The translations under genes and the position numbers were made by a program. Positions 23,101 through 33,978 of a DNA stretch of 64,000 bases are shown piece by piece; the stretch's first letter is position 1; each line of letters opens with the position of its first letter. The notes under the pieces are model-generated. The model worked only from the letters and a program-made list of their open reading frames with translations. It made no database searches and was not told where the DNA came from. Origin of the DNA: Blepharisma stoltei. Lineage: Eukaryota; Ciliophora; Heterotrichea; Heterotrichida; Blepharismidae. The stretch is taken from positions 360,001 to 424,000 of the forward strand of contig CAJZBQ010000063.1 in the NCBI GenBank assembly GCA_914767885.1. The letters run 5' to 3'.

Positions 23101-25880
23101 GAGATTTCATTAAAATAATTATTAATTATATCAATTTTTTTTTTTTCTTTCACTTACTCTTGGTAACCAAAAAATAAGGATTTTTTCAGTGGTTTGTCCG
23201 CTTACAGAGGGGGAAGTAAGAACTAAGCTTGAAATTGATGGCTCACCATTAGAAGCATTATATCTTGCAAATGATGCTGATTATTTTACTAGCATTAATG
23301 CACATGAATCTTCGCCAGCAAAAGAAAACGACGAACTATTCAGCAAAGATATTGATAAAACAGAAATCACAGCAGTTCCAGTTGAGTTAAATTTAAAAAG
23401 CGGGGTAGTGAGCTCATATACGTCAACAATGTTTTCAAAAATGCACAAAAATAAAAAAATCGAAGAGGTTGAAAGTGACAGCAAGAAAATTATAAAATTT
23501 TGTAAATCTATGAGCATGAAAATTAGGGTTTCCATAATATTTTTACTCGGGATTATTATTTCTACTTTACTTGCTGAAAAATATTTAATTAAAGAGCTAA
23601 GCTTATCGATTTTTATCAATAATTTTGCGACAATGAGATTTTTGGGGGTTGGCATTTTATTTGACTCAAGGTCACTTGATTTGTTGAGTAAGGACTACAA
23701 CTTATCGTACACAGAAACAGCCTATCGAAATTCATTGCAGTCAAATATAATAAACTTAGAAAATGCTTTAAACTCAGTTAGTTCAGATATATCTTCTTAT
23801 TCATATTTGACTAATGTTTTTATAGAAAATGAAATAGTTGTTACTGACTCCCTCTCCTCGATGAGCGAACAAAAAAATCTTGTTCGCTCGGGAGGGAGGC
23901 TAATTTTTTTTTCAAAATCTAAAAAAATTCTAATTTGTTTAAAATCGAAAGCAAATAATAATTTAATTGGTAAAATTTATGTTTTAAAATGCAAGCTGTT
24001 TAAAATTAATAAGAATTTGCTTGATATTTCATTATAATAATTATTACTTATATATCAATTTTTATCCTTTAAATTTTTCTATTAAATTCGCTTACGGAGG
24101 GGAGAAGTGAGCAAATTAGCAATGGCATATTTCGTGTAAATAAAGTAAATTTATTTCAAGCTTTGCAAAAAATAGTGCAAGAAGGTTCTAAAATTTATAA
24201 TACCGAGCTATCAAAATTTTCTGACGTTTATGATAGTTTTTATTATATATACTGAAATTTTCCCGCGGAAACATTTAGATGTCTGAATGAAAGTCTATAT
24301 TCAACTATAAACGAAATGCAAGGCAATACATTATCAGTATTAGATTTTTTAAAGAATTTCAAATTGCTTGTTTTTATTCCAGCTTTACTGATAATTGCCC
24401 TTTCTATTCCCGATATAGCTAATCTTGAAAAATACAACAAAAAAAATTGAAGTAGGCTTTCATCATTGAATATAGAAAGACAAATAGCTTTGAGAGATAA
24501 GCTTATTGAGAGACTGTGCGAATTTCATGGAATAATAGTAGAAGAAATTGAGCCAAAATACACTTCAAAAAAATTTTATTCATTTATTTGAAAATCATTT
24601 ATCTTTAAAATCCTCCTATTGGAACTCGCAAGCATTCTATATTATTTTATTTCTATTTATGTGTTGCAAAGTCAGATTAGTGATGCATTGATTTCTCAAA
24701 CAGACTATAGATTTCACTCAGGATTGCGAAGATCTCTTACTAAAACTACTTATTTTTGGGCGAGAGAACAATTTTTGGATAAAAATAATGCTTCTTTTAT
24801 TACAAATATCTTGCATGACGGCAGCTTCTTTCCCTCAATTCCACACAAGTTGCAAAATTTAATTGATGATTATGATTATTGCCAAGAACTCATAAATTAC
24901 GGGTCCTTGAAGAAGTATTATAATGATGAAATGGTAAGCCTCATGGTTGGAAATCCTTGCTAATGCTAATTTTAATTAAGATTATCGAAAATTTCCCGGT
25001 AAGCTCAAGGTTAATCCACATTCACTTCTGTAATGCTCCACCGATTGCTTGCCAATCCGAATGCAGGTCTTTCACTGTATTGCTCCTCACGGACGAGGGG
25101 TTGCATCTGCTATCCGTGAATTAGAGGTGCTGGGCCACCGTGCCGTACATCAACAGGAACTGATTTCCAGAAAATTCGAAAACAACTTTTCTGGTCGCCT
25201 GTGTTTCAAGATGGATATTCATAGTCCAGGGCTCAAGGGCTTGTATCGCGTTTGGAACGTTCCCGATTGACAAGGAGGAAATTCACTAGTGCTGCTGGGA
25301 CAGCTCTTTCCAACTCAGAACTCCACCTTACTTCTAGGAATAACTTGACCTGGATCTGAGCATGCGGTCCAACTAACCAAGTAAAGCCTGACTGGATATA
25401 TATTTATTCCCGAACGCCAACCTCCCTTCCACAAGGTCCCTAGGTCTCACTCAGCTAAGGTGTTAAGAGGGTGGGTTGATTCTCCTTTTAATGCATATGG
25501 TTGGAAATCCTTGCACTCAATTAAATAATACAATATCAAAATGTAAAACCAGTTATATAAGCATGGGAATAGTTCCATCTATAAAACTTTATATAAACGA
25601 GATAAAAAGAGTACAAAGCTACAATAGAAATGACTGAAAAGAAATTATCAAATTAGAGCAGTATTCAAAATTGATATGTAGTTCGGTAGGCTCAATGGTA
25701 AATATTTTTATGAATACAACAGATAGCCACATCGATGATAATTTGAACAATCTGATTATTACAACTTTATTTTATTTTTTACTTATGTTAATTATTGCAG
25801 CTCTTATAGTTTTTACAGCTGTAAATAGAATGAAAAATGACTTGATTGACAAAATTGAAATTCTAAAGTATTTTGAGTAA
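20171..25880 (+). CDS. PAS-domain polytopic membrane sensor, copy B
   Basis: ATG 20171 (MDEESVKNKESSS) to TAA 25880. Removing four inserts (21474-21996, 22987-23216, 23848-24107, 24961-25496, each with one repeat) leaves exactly 1378 codons including stop, so this copy looks intact. Approximate layout: membrane segments in residues 60-330; the PAS domain at 595-715 (MVVSGMFGSIGDILYLND, GTSFTQFIPAPFDVMH); transmembrane helices near 862-885, 1060-1080, 1140-1160 and 1338-1360. The loop between the first two of these holds the conserved SRSLDLLSKDYNLSYTET region. A membrane sensor with cytosolic PAS is inferred from topology. No kinase, cyclase or other output domain was recognised. Confidence 0.8.
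21474..21996. mobile_element. TNA-type MITE/IES with internal tandem duplication
   Basis: Flanked by TAA (21471-21473 and 21997-21999). Ends are CACCGCCATTCTTTAAATGG and CTATTTAAAGGGGGAGAG. The interior holds two diverged tandem copies of a unit of about 160 bp (AAAATCCAAAGTATTRTGCTC occurs in each). Deletion joins SCQKHL to RLWHKIH in frame. Confidence 0.8.
22987..23216. mobile_element. Short TNA-type MITE/IES
   Basis: Flanked by TAA (22984-22986 and 23217-23219). Starts CTCCTCCTTCCGTGAGCGAAC, ends CTTACAGAGGGGGAAG. Deletion joins SCFML to RTKLEIDG in frame. Confidence 0.8.
23848..24107. mobile_element. TNA-type MITE/IES with TGA duplication
   Basis: Flanked by TGA (23845-23847 and 24108-24110). 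The left end is a palindromic pair (CGATGAGCGAAC / GTTCGCTCGGGAG). The right end is a single diverged copy. Deletion joins EIVV to TEQISNGIF in frame. Confidence 0.82.
24961..25496 (-). mobile_element. Retroposon-like insert in copy B, 18-bp duplication
   Basis: An exact 18-bp duplication, ATGGTTGGAAATCCTTGC, sits at 24943-24960 and 25497-25514. Deletion of 554 bp joins VGNPC to TQLNNTISKC, as in copies C and D. The duplication contains no TA, unlike the others in this window. The insert is clearly GC-richer than the gene and has no convincing long ORF. Confidence 0.8.
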
Positions 25881-26861
25881 AATAACCTTATAGGAGAATC
25901 ATCATTAATTTTGACTAATTTGAACTTTATAAATAGTTTAAAATATATAATTTATCTGCATGCATTCTTCTTCCTTTTTATCCCAATTACTAGCAAATGC
26001 CTTTACTTTAGTTATTAAATGTTTATAATTGATTTATTTTAAAATTTTTACTTTTAACTTTCTACTTTTAGATTATAAGAAAAAAATCTATTTAACTATC
26101 TTTTAGGAGCTGAAATTTAGACATTGCAATTTCAGTTAAATATTGAAATAAAATAATTTCAAGAAAATTTTAATAATAAATTTCCAACTATATGAAGGCA
26201 TTTAATAAATAAACTTAAAAAAGCCTGTGCTTTAAATAGCGAATTAGAGTCATGCATATTAAAATTTCATATCCTATTATAACTAAATTTACAATTTTAT
26301 TATAGTTATTCTATTGAGAAATTGAATGATGCCCCTTAATTTAACTTTTAGGTGCATACAGTTTAAATGCATCAATTTCAATTAGCCTGTTTAAGTATCA
26401 CATAGCAGCATAGAATATTTATAAGCCCCGAGATAATCATAAACTTATATACTTTAAAATAAATTATATTTTTCTCTCAAAAATTGACTTAGAATATAGC
26501 CCAGGAACTCCTTTGGATCTGCCTGGATAACATGCTGCTGCCTCAGCCTGTGGGGTTGACAAGTGAAAGAGATTGTGACACTTGCCAACCCCACAGGCTG
26601 AGCCGACAATGTTTAGCCTACTGAGATCCAAAGCAGGCCATGGGCTATAATTGCATTAAAAACATTATCAAAAAAAAAACAGATGAAATTGTTCAAAAAT
26701 TTTATGCAAAAAATTGTTTCAAAATTTAATAACTAATAGCATTTAATATATATTTTAATAATTTTGATAAAATTTCTATTGTTATGAGCAATATTCATTC
26801 ATAAAAAACACATATTTGCTTCTTATTTCTAAACTTATAATGTGCCTATAATCTATTTAAA
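25881..26861. other. Intergenic B-C
   Basis: AT-rich spacer carrying the fold-back element at 26497-26647. Its 3' part is similar to the region before copy D (33540-33978), including the last bases before the start codon, so it likely contains the shared promoter of copies C and D. No other gene seen. Confidence 0.55.
26497..26647. mobile_element. Fold-back element, intergenic
   Basis: Inverted ends TAGCCCA...TGGGCTA with further pairing (TTTGGATC/GATCCAAA and CAGCCTGTGGGGTTG/CAACCCCACAGGCTG). Flanked by TA at 26495-26496 and 26648-26649. Confidence 0.8.
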
Positions 26862-28333
26862 ATGTATGAAGAGTCAGTGAAAAGCAGAGCAGCTTCCTCA
26901 TATAAATTTGGGACAATTATTTGTAAACGCAGTGATTTGTATAAAAGACTAGAAGTAGACAGGGCCAGCCACTATAAAACTGCTTTATTCGAAACTCTTT
27001 TGAGGCTAGGAAATAGTGATTTTAAGACAAAAGCTTCTAAAGAATTTCTTATTATAAATTGCATTGTGCTTTTCATCAGAAAAATTCAACTTTTATCGAT
27101 TATTCTTTTAACCTTTGAAAATTCCAAAAATATTACTTTAGAATCTTTTTTAAATTGGTTATTGAAATTAACAAGATTTGATATTCTTTGTGGTGAATTT
27201 AATCTCCAGTTTATATTTTTATTCATTTTGATATCAACTCTTTGGGGACTTTTTATTAGCTTTTGCTTAATTTATTTCCAAATATATTATAGAAGAAATG
27301 TCGTTTCATTGCCACTTGTTCTAGTAGCTAAAATCTTAGGATGAACATACGAAAATATTTTATTTGTGCCTTATTTATACAGTGTTGGGGTATATTCTAA
27401 ATATACTTTTTTTGATAATTCTACTGAAATAACAGAATATGACAATAAAAATTCATCAGACTATAATACATATTGAGCAATACCCTTAATTTTAGGATTT
27501 CCTATTATAGTGATAGCTATATTTTTCAGAACTATTTATAATTGCAAGCCATATTACACAAAAAAATTTAAAAGAAATAGGATGTACTCACTTATTACTT
27601 TGAAAGATTTCTTTTTTCAAATAATCCTAGTTTTTTTATCGTTTTACAGTTCAGATTTATTTTTTAATATCTTTTGTGCTATATTCTCTATTTATATGGT
27701 TTTTCAGTATTTTTTGTACTTGCCATTTGTAGCAATATTTGATAACTTATTTGAAGCAAACACCTGGATACTTATGTTGTTTGGAGTGATTTCTCATCAG
27801 CTTTCTGTTCACACCAATGCTAAGTCTGTCCGCGCGTTAATCATTTTTTTTATCTATCCATGTTCTTGAATTATTATGGATTATTTTATGAATAGGAATT
27901 TCGATTGTGCTTTCAATACGAATAATAATAAAATGGCTCAGTGCGGAATTAGTTCTCTCCGAGAACTATTCCTTCCCTCGCTTTTATTATTATGGGGTTC
28001 AGTTTTCCACGTGGCCTTTTATCAGCAATACCAATATGGAATACCGCATAGGGTATTTCTTTGGTCCAAGATAATAAGCTCCACCTGGTTTTGCTGCTTG
28101 ACACACACCCGAGGAGGGTGACCCTTAGGTGGAACACGCGCAGGAGTCAAGTTCGGGCAAGGCAACACTGCCGGTGCGGGATTTCTGGCCCTGCTGGGGT
28201 AGAACTTTATAGACGGCCAGATCGGGCTAACCGATCCAGGAGTGCTTGGTGACGTCACCAGTTGGGAGTTAAAAGGATGGGCTCAAGCATGCCTAAATCA
28301 TCCTGCTGAAGAAATCAAAACACCTTAAATGCC

Positions 28334-28418
<85 letters not shown>

Positions 28419-31400
28419 TAGTAAGTAAGTAAGTAAGTAAGTGCTTTCAATACGAAAAATCAAAATCCTTATTGCATTGAGTTTAAAATTAGGCGGCTTT
28501 TGCTTAAAACTAAATCTAAGAACTTGCACAATAATTTACGATCTCAGATAAAAGCTATTTTTACAGAGGCAACAAAAGAATTTTTATCATTTAAGCTTCT
28601 TTTTGTATGAGAAAGTTTATTTTATTTGCGATATAGCGTCTGTTTCGCTATAGCTTGCCTTGGCGGGAGTTCTCCGCAGCAACTTGGAGCTCTAACGAGC
28701 CACCTAAAGGTGACAAGTCAACTCCAATTTGACAAAAGCGTGCCATTTTGTAAGGATTTGTCAACTTGAAGTTGACCTTCACCTTTAGGTGGCTCATCAG
28801 AGCTCCAAATTGCTGTGGAAAAAAATTGCCAAGGCAAGCTATAGCAAGGCAGACGCTATATGAAAAGGATAAATCGTTAGCTCTATTGAAACTTTCAAAA
28901 ATCAATTTTTCATCTCAAAACATTTTAAGATTTTGAAAGCAGGATAATAAAAATAAAAAAAATTTCTTTAGCTATCCTGACATAGAAGCAGAATTTTTAT
29001 ATTACTATTATTATAATGAGCTTATAAATGAAGAATCCGAAAAAAATTTAATGCTGATAAGGTACATAAGAGACATTAACCAGCTGAATACAAAAGATTT
29101 AGAAGTTGCATGTGATCTTTGAGAGTTATATACAAAACTATCAAATATATCTGAACATTCCCCACGGATTATTAGTAAATTTTGTTCAATACTTGCAAAT
29201 TCCAAAAAAAAATACGAAAAAAAAGCTGAAAAAATGGTGAAAAGGCATCATTTAGATCCATTGGTCCTTAAAATTTATGGATCATACAAAGAAGATTTAT
29301 TAGGAGATATTGAAGGGAAAACGCTCCTCGATAATAGCAAAAATCTAAAGGGGACGCACGTTTTAGGAATTGATAAAAGCTCGGATGCAAAATTTCAAGG
29401 TATGGCCATTATGGTAGTAAGTGGCATGCCTAATACGATAGGAGATATTTTATATTTAAAATTCAAAAATTGCTTGTAATTGATAATGTTGACGATTATC
29501 TTGGGACAAGCTTCACACAATTTATTCCGCCTCCTTTTGATGTAATACATAACGATATTTTAAGGAGAGGATTAATTTTTAGTGATAGGAAAGAAGTATT
29601 TCTTCCTAAACTCTTTTTGATCACTACAAAACGGTATTGTGTAGAAGTAACAATGCATTTCCGTGTATCTTTTTTCAAACAAACTCCTTATTTTATCGCA
29701 GATTTCAACGAAAAAGATTATAATAGCAATATAATTCTATATTCTTCAGAAGGGGAAATATACGCTACTTCAAAGAATATCCATCAGATAATTGGCAGCA
29801 GGCAAGGCTCTATATTTGAAGTTCTTAATAATATTTCATATTATTTCGAAAAGTATGAGCTTGGGACGATCTTTGAGTATGATGAAGATGTCACCTGCTC
29901 AATGCAAAGGGCTAATCTTCAAATTGATGATTCAATGCTTGAGGTTTTGTATATTATAAATGATGATTATTTTGCTCAAATTAAAAACCTCGGAAAAGCA
30001 CCTGCAATTGAAAGCGATGAATGAGACTATAAATCTAACTATAATAGCCACATCACAATAGTCCAAACTGAATCCAATGCAAAACTTGAACCAGCAATTT
30101 CGCACTCTTATTTCTCAACTATGCATTCAGGAATAGAATGGTTTAGGATTATAAAGTCAAGCGCTAGCCATATTGGTGACGTAGTCACCAAAGACCTCCA
30201 GTATGGGAGGTTCTACCGCTTTTTGACTCCAGCTCAGAAGGTCTATAGCCGTGAACGGGCTATATCTCTCTTACGAATGCCCTATCGGTGCCTTCTGCCT
30301 CCTCCTGCCTTGAGGCTTCAGTCTTGAGCGGGCGCCTTATGGATTTCTGCGGCCCTGCTATGGGCGATTGGAGTAGCTTTATTCCAGGGATCAGCTCCTT
30401 GGAGTCTATCGGGCGTCGAAGAGCCTTTCTTCAACAGCTACAGGAAAAAGACTGTTCCCCTGTGGCCTTGGCCGAAACCCCTAGTTCTCGGTAGAGGAAT
30501 GCCCATATGGGTTCTCGGATCCAAAGGACGTTGCTGAGCATTTCCATTTCTAACCACAGGAAAGCAGCCAATACCTACCCGGATAAACACCTCTTGAGTC
30601 TGCACTTGATTCTCAGCTCGGAGTCCGTCCCAGTTCGTCGCAGCCATAAGGTCAGGACTGCTGCACCAATAGGGCAGGATGACACGTATCGCCATTTTAA
30701 TGTATATCATTCAGGAATAGAAAACAATGAAAATTTTAAAAACGAAGAAAATAAAGAAAGCAGTAGTGAAAAAGTAATGAAATTTTGCAATTCTATGAAT
30801 ATGAAAGTCAGATTGTCTGTAATTTGCCTACTTGGGATTATTATTTCAACTCTACTTTTAGAAAAACATTTAATTAAAGACCTAAATTTATCGATTTTTA
30901 TTCCTTCTGCCTCTGTGAGCGAATAAAAATTTTGCTTGCTCTATTTTTACAAATTTATATAAATTTTTTTTCAAAATATAAAAAATCCCAATTTGAAATA
31001 ATTTTAAAGCAAATATAAATTTAATTTGTAGAATTTATGTTTTAAAACGAAAGCTGTTTAAAATTTAACCAGTTAGCTGGAGATTTCGCTTTAATTTTCA
31101 TATATCAAAAAAAATTCCCATAAGGTAGGGTGGGTTTTTACCCAAAAATAGTATTTTTTCCAATGGTTTTGTTCACTCATGGAGTGGGGAGTTAGCAATT
31201 TCGCGACAATGAGGTTTTTAGGATTAAATATTCTATCAGACTCGAGATCTCTTGATTTATTAAGTCAGGGCTATAACTTATCATCCACAGAAACAGCTTA
31301 TAGGACTTCACTACAGACTAATTTGCTAAACTTAAAAATTGCTTTGACTTCCACGAATTCAGATATAGAAAGTTTCCTATGTTTGGCGCTGTAAGGCCGA

Positions 31401-32809
31401 TAAATTCTGATCGGAATTTATCGGTAGGTTGCACCAAAATCAATGCCTTGGTCGGACCAAAAAGCGATTTGGTCCGACGAACTTGGAAAGCTCCTGGGAA
31501 AATGTCTGCGCTTTTAGCGCTATATAGAGGAAACCTCTATATATCAAATTATAGTTATTTAACAAACTATTTAGAGGAAAATGAAATAATAACAGTTGAA
31601 AAGCTGAGTAGTAACTTATATCGTACCAATAAAATTAATTTATTTCAAGCTCTTCAGAAAGTTATACAAGAAGGCTCAGCAATTGCTAACGCTAAATTTT
31701 CGAATTTTTCAGATATTCAGACAAACCTTTTTTATATTTATTGAAATTTTCCTGGAGAAACTTTTAGATGTTTAAACGCAAGTCTTTATTCGACTATTAA
31801 AGAAATGCAGGAAAACACATTATCTGTATTAGAACTTTTAAAGTATTTGAAAATCCTTGCTTTTATCCCTGCTTTGCTAATAATTTCTCTGTCAGTTAGA
31901 GATATAATTAATCTTGAAAAATATAATAAAAAGAATTGAAAAAGTCTTTCGTCACTAAGTATTGAAAGAAAAGTAGTTCTAAAAGAGAAGCTTATTGATA
32001 GACTTTATAACTTTCATGGTTTGCAAGTAGACGAAGTCCAGCTCAAACGTACGAAAAAGAAAATTTATTCATTTATTTGAAAGTCATTTATCTTTAAAAT
32101 TCTTCTCTTAGAGCTTTCAAGCATTTTCTATTATTTTATTTCTATTTATGTGCTGCAAAATCAAATAAGTGATGCTTTAATTTCTCAAACTGATTATAGA
32201 TTTAGCTCTGGTTTAAGGAGATCACTTACTAGAACTACTTATTTTTGAGCTAGAGAACAATTTTTAGACAAGAGCAATGCTTCATTTATTACTAACATTC
32301 TGCATCCATTTCCTTCAATTCCACACAAGTTGCAATTTTTGATTGACGATTATAGGCATTGTCAAAAATTCATCAATTATGGACCTGTAAAGAAGTATTA
32401 TAATGATGAAATGGTAAGCCTTATGATCGGAAATCCTTGCACTCAATTAAATAATACAATAGCAAAATGCCAAAGCAGCTATATAAGTATGGGAATAGTG
32501 CCATCAATAGAACTTTATCTTAATGAGGTTAGAAGAGTAGCAACTTATAAGAAAACTGATTGAAAAGACATCATTAAGCTGGAGCAATATTCTAAATTGA
32601 TATCAAGCTCAGTAGGTTCGATGGTAAATATCTTTATGAATACTACTGATGCTCAAGTTGCTGATACTTTAGACGATTTAGTTGTCACAACCTTGTTATA
32701 TTTTCTGCTGATGATAATTATTGCAATGCTAATTGTGTTCACAGCTGTAAATAAAATGAAAAGTGACTTGATTGATAAAATTGAGATTTTAAAATATTTT
32801 GAAGGCTAG
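26862..32809 (+). CDS. PAS-domain polytopic membrane sensor, copy C (one frameshift)
   Basis: ATG 26862 (MYEESVKSRAASS) to TAG 32809. Five inserts interrupt it (27923-28440, 28634-28858, 30139-30707, 30901-31192, 31366-31539). With all removed the length is two over a multiple of three. Alignment with copy D shows why: seven bases are missing at about 29456-29462, inside the PAS domain (D reads ILYLNEEIQKLLVI, C reads ILYLKFKNCL then stop). Adding seven gives 1380 codons. Apart from that the copy is complete and very similar to D, to near identity over the first kilobase. Either a recent pseudogene or a sequencing or assembly error. Confidence 0.72.
27923..28440 (+). mobile_element. Retroposon-like element with (TAAG)n tail in copy C
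   Basis: A 16-bp exact duplication, GTGCTTTCAATACGAA, at 27907-27922 and 28441-28456. The head is ATAATAAAATGGC. The body shares the AGGGTGACCCTTAGGTGGA region with the insert at 40576. It ends in about 27 TAAG repeats (28333-28440, one interrupted). Head, tail and target-site duplication are those of target-primed reverse transcription. No reverse transcriptase is encoded. Confidence 0.85.
28333..28440 (+). repeat. (TAAG)n microsatellite tail
   Basis: About 27 near-perfect tetranucleotide units form the 3' tail of the retroposon-like insert. The long Leu/Thr/Tyr-repeat ORF on the other strand is a by-product of this. Confidence 0.95.
28634..28858. mobile_element. Fold-back element in copy C
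   Basis: Long imperfect inverted repeats (TAGCGTCTG...CAGACGCTA, GAGCCACCTAAAGGTGA/TCACCTTTAGGTGGCTC). Flanked by TA (28632-28633, 28859-28860). Copy D has the empty site GCGATATGAAAAGG at about 35659, which equals the left flank plus right flank with a single TA. This directly shows the insertion and its precise limits. Confidence 0.92.
30139..30707 (-). mobile_element. Retroposon-like element, family beta, in copy C
   Basis: A 15-bp duplication, CATTCAGGAATAGAA, at 30124-30138 and 30708-30722. Copy D has the uninterrupted site at about 36932-36946. Read on the minus strand its head is AAAATGGCGATACGTGTCAT. It is homologous along its length to the inserts at 41279 and (opposite orientation) 56731. 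Confidence 0.85.
30901..31192. mobile_element. Degenerate TNA/TA MITE/IES in copy C
   Basis: Left end TTCCTTCTGCCTCTGTGAGCG, right end TTCACTCATGGAGTGGGGAG, with a second internal copy near AGGTAGGGTGGG. Deleting TA to TA (30899 to 31193) gives SIFSNFATM in frame. Copy D has a related but differently decayed element at the same site, so this insertion predates the C-D duplication. Confidence 0.72.
31366..31539. mobile_element. TA-flanked MITE, family gamma, copy 2
   Basis: Nearly identical to 369-540. Flanked by TA (31364-31365 and 31540-31541). Copies B and D lack it. Deletion of 176 bp gives NSDISNYSYL in frame. Confidence 0.88.
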
Positions 32810-32845
32810 TTAATACATTAAGAGCTTTCTACTCAACTTTAATAA

Positions 32846-33133
32846 CTCCCCCTTTCGTGAGCGAACAAAAACGCTTTGTTCGATAAGAAGCGGGATTATT
32901 ATAAATTTTATATTATTTTTTTTTTCGAAATTTAAAAAAATCAATTCTAAAAAATTGGAAAGCAAATATTGATTTAATTTATAAATTTTTATTTTTAAAA
33001 TGGAATTAGCATAGATTTCGTTATAATAATTATCAATTATATATCAATTTTGTATTCGCTTAGAGGGGGGTTTAATGGGCAGAAAATAGGGATTTTCTAA
33101 TGCTTTTTATTCGCTCACAGAGGGTGTGCGGAC
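32846..33133. mobile_element. TNA-type MITE downstream of copy C
   Basis: TAA at 32843-32845 and 33134-33136. The left end, CTCCCCCTTTCGTGAGCGAAC, is followed by a decayed complement. The right side has two tandem complementary copies, the last one decayed. Absent downstream of copy D. Confidence 0.68.
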
Positions 33134-33136
33134 TAA

Positions 33137-33978
33137 GTTGTGCTAATAGGTTTTTAATTTTTTCTTCTTTTCCCCTCTTATTTTCTTCTAAATAGCTAAA
33201 GAATTGAGTAATAGATATAAGATATAGCTGACTAGCTTATAAAAGAGTTAATTTTTTTTTTATATTTTAATCAGGTATTTTTTAATTGAAAGAATACAAG
33301 GATTTTAGCTTGCGTTTAAAACAATTTATTGAATTAATAATGCTATTTCTTCTATTAACTATAAACTCATACACAGTTTTTAGAGGCTGCTGCATAGATT
33401 GCGTTTTATTCAGAGCAAGATTAAACCTATATGAATTTAAAGATCTAGATAGTATTTAAATTAGCTTAAGTTATTAAAATTAAAGATTTTTATCTATTTT
33501 TCCTTAGATATATTAATTTTCTGATTTTTATTTCTTATTTCTTGTTTCAGCTGCATATTAAAATTTCAAATCCTGTTATAAATAAATTTAAAATTAAAAT
33601 CTAAAATTTTATAATAGTTGCTCTATTCAGAAATTGAATGATGCCCGTTAAATTTAATTCTCAGGCACATTTAATTTATATGTATCAATTTCAATTAGTC
33701 CGTTTAAGTATCGCATAGCAGCATAGAATATTTACAAGCCCTAAGATAATCATAAGCTTGTACTGGTCAAATCTGATTAATTTTATCAAAAAAATCATCA
33801 AAAAAACTAATAAAATTGTTCAGAAGTTTTAAGCAAAGAATTGCTTCAAAATTTAATAACTGATTCAGCATTTAATATATATTTTAATAATTTCTGTTGT
33901 TTTGAGCAATACTCATTTATAAAAAAACACATATTTTCTTCTTACTTCTACTTATAATGTGCCTATAATCTATTTAAA
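33137..33978. other. Intergenic C-D
   Basis: AT-rich. Its first half is homologous to the spacer after copy D (39770-40110), and its second half to the spacer before copy C. It therefore marks the junction of the repeated segment of about 7.1 kb. No gene seen. Confidence 0.6.

Noticed and set aside
25049-25270. 73-codon ORF in a GC-rich segment as a transferred bacterial gene
   Set aside because: It is inside an insert with an exact 18-bp target duplication and shows no homology I can recognise.
28333-28440. CRISPR-like array
   Set aside because: A pure tetranucleotide repeat without spacers, in a eukaryotic context.
28293-28529. Leu/Thr/Tyr-repeat protein on the minus strand
   Set aside because: It is the translation of the (TAAG)n microsatellite tail.
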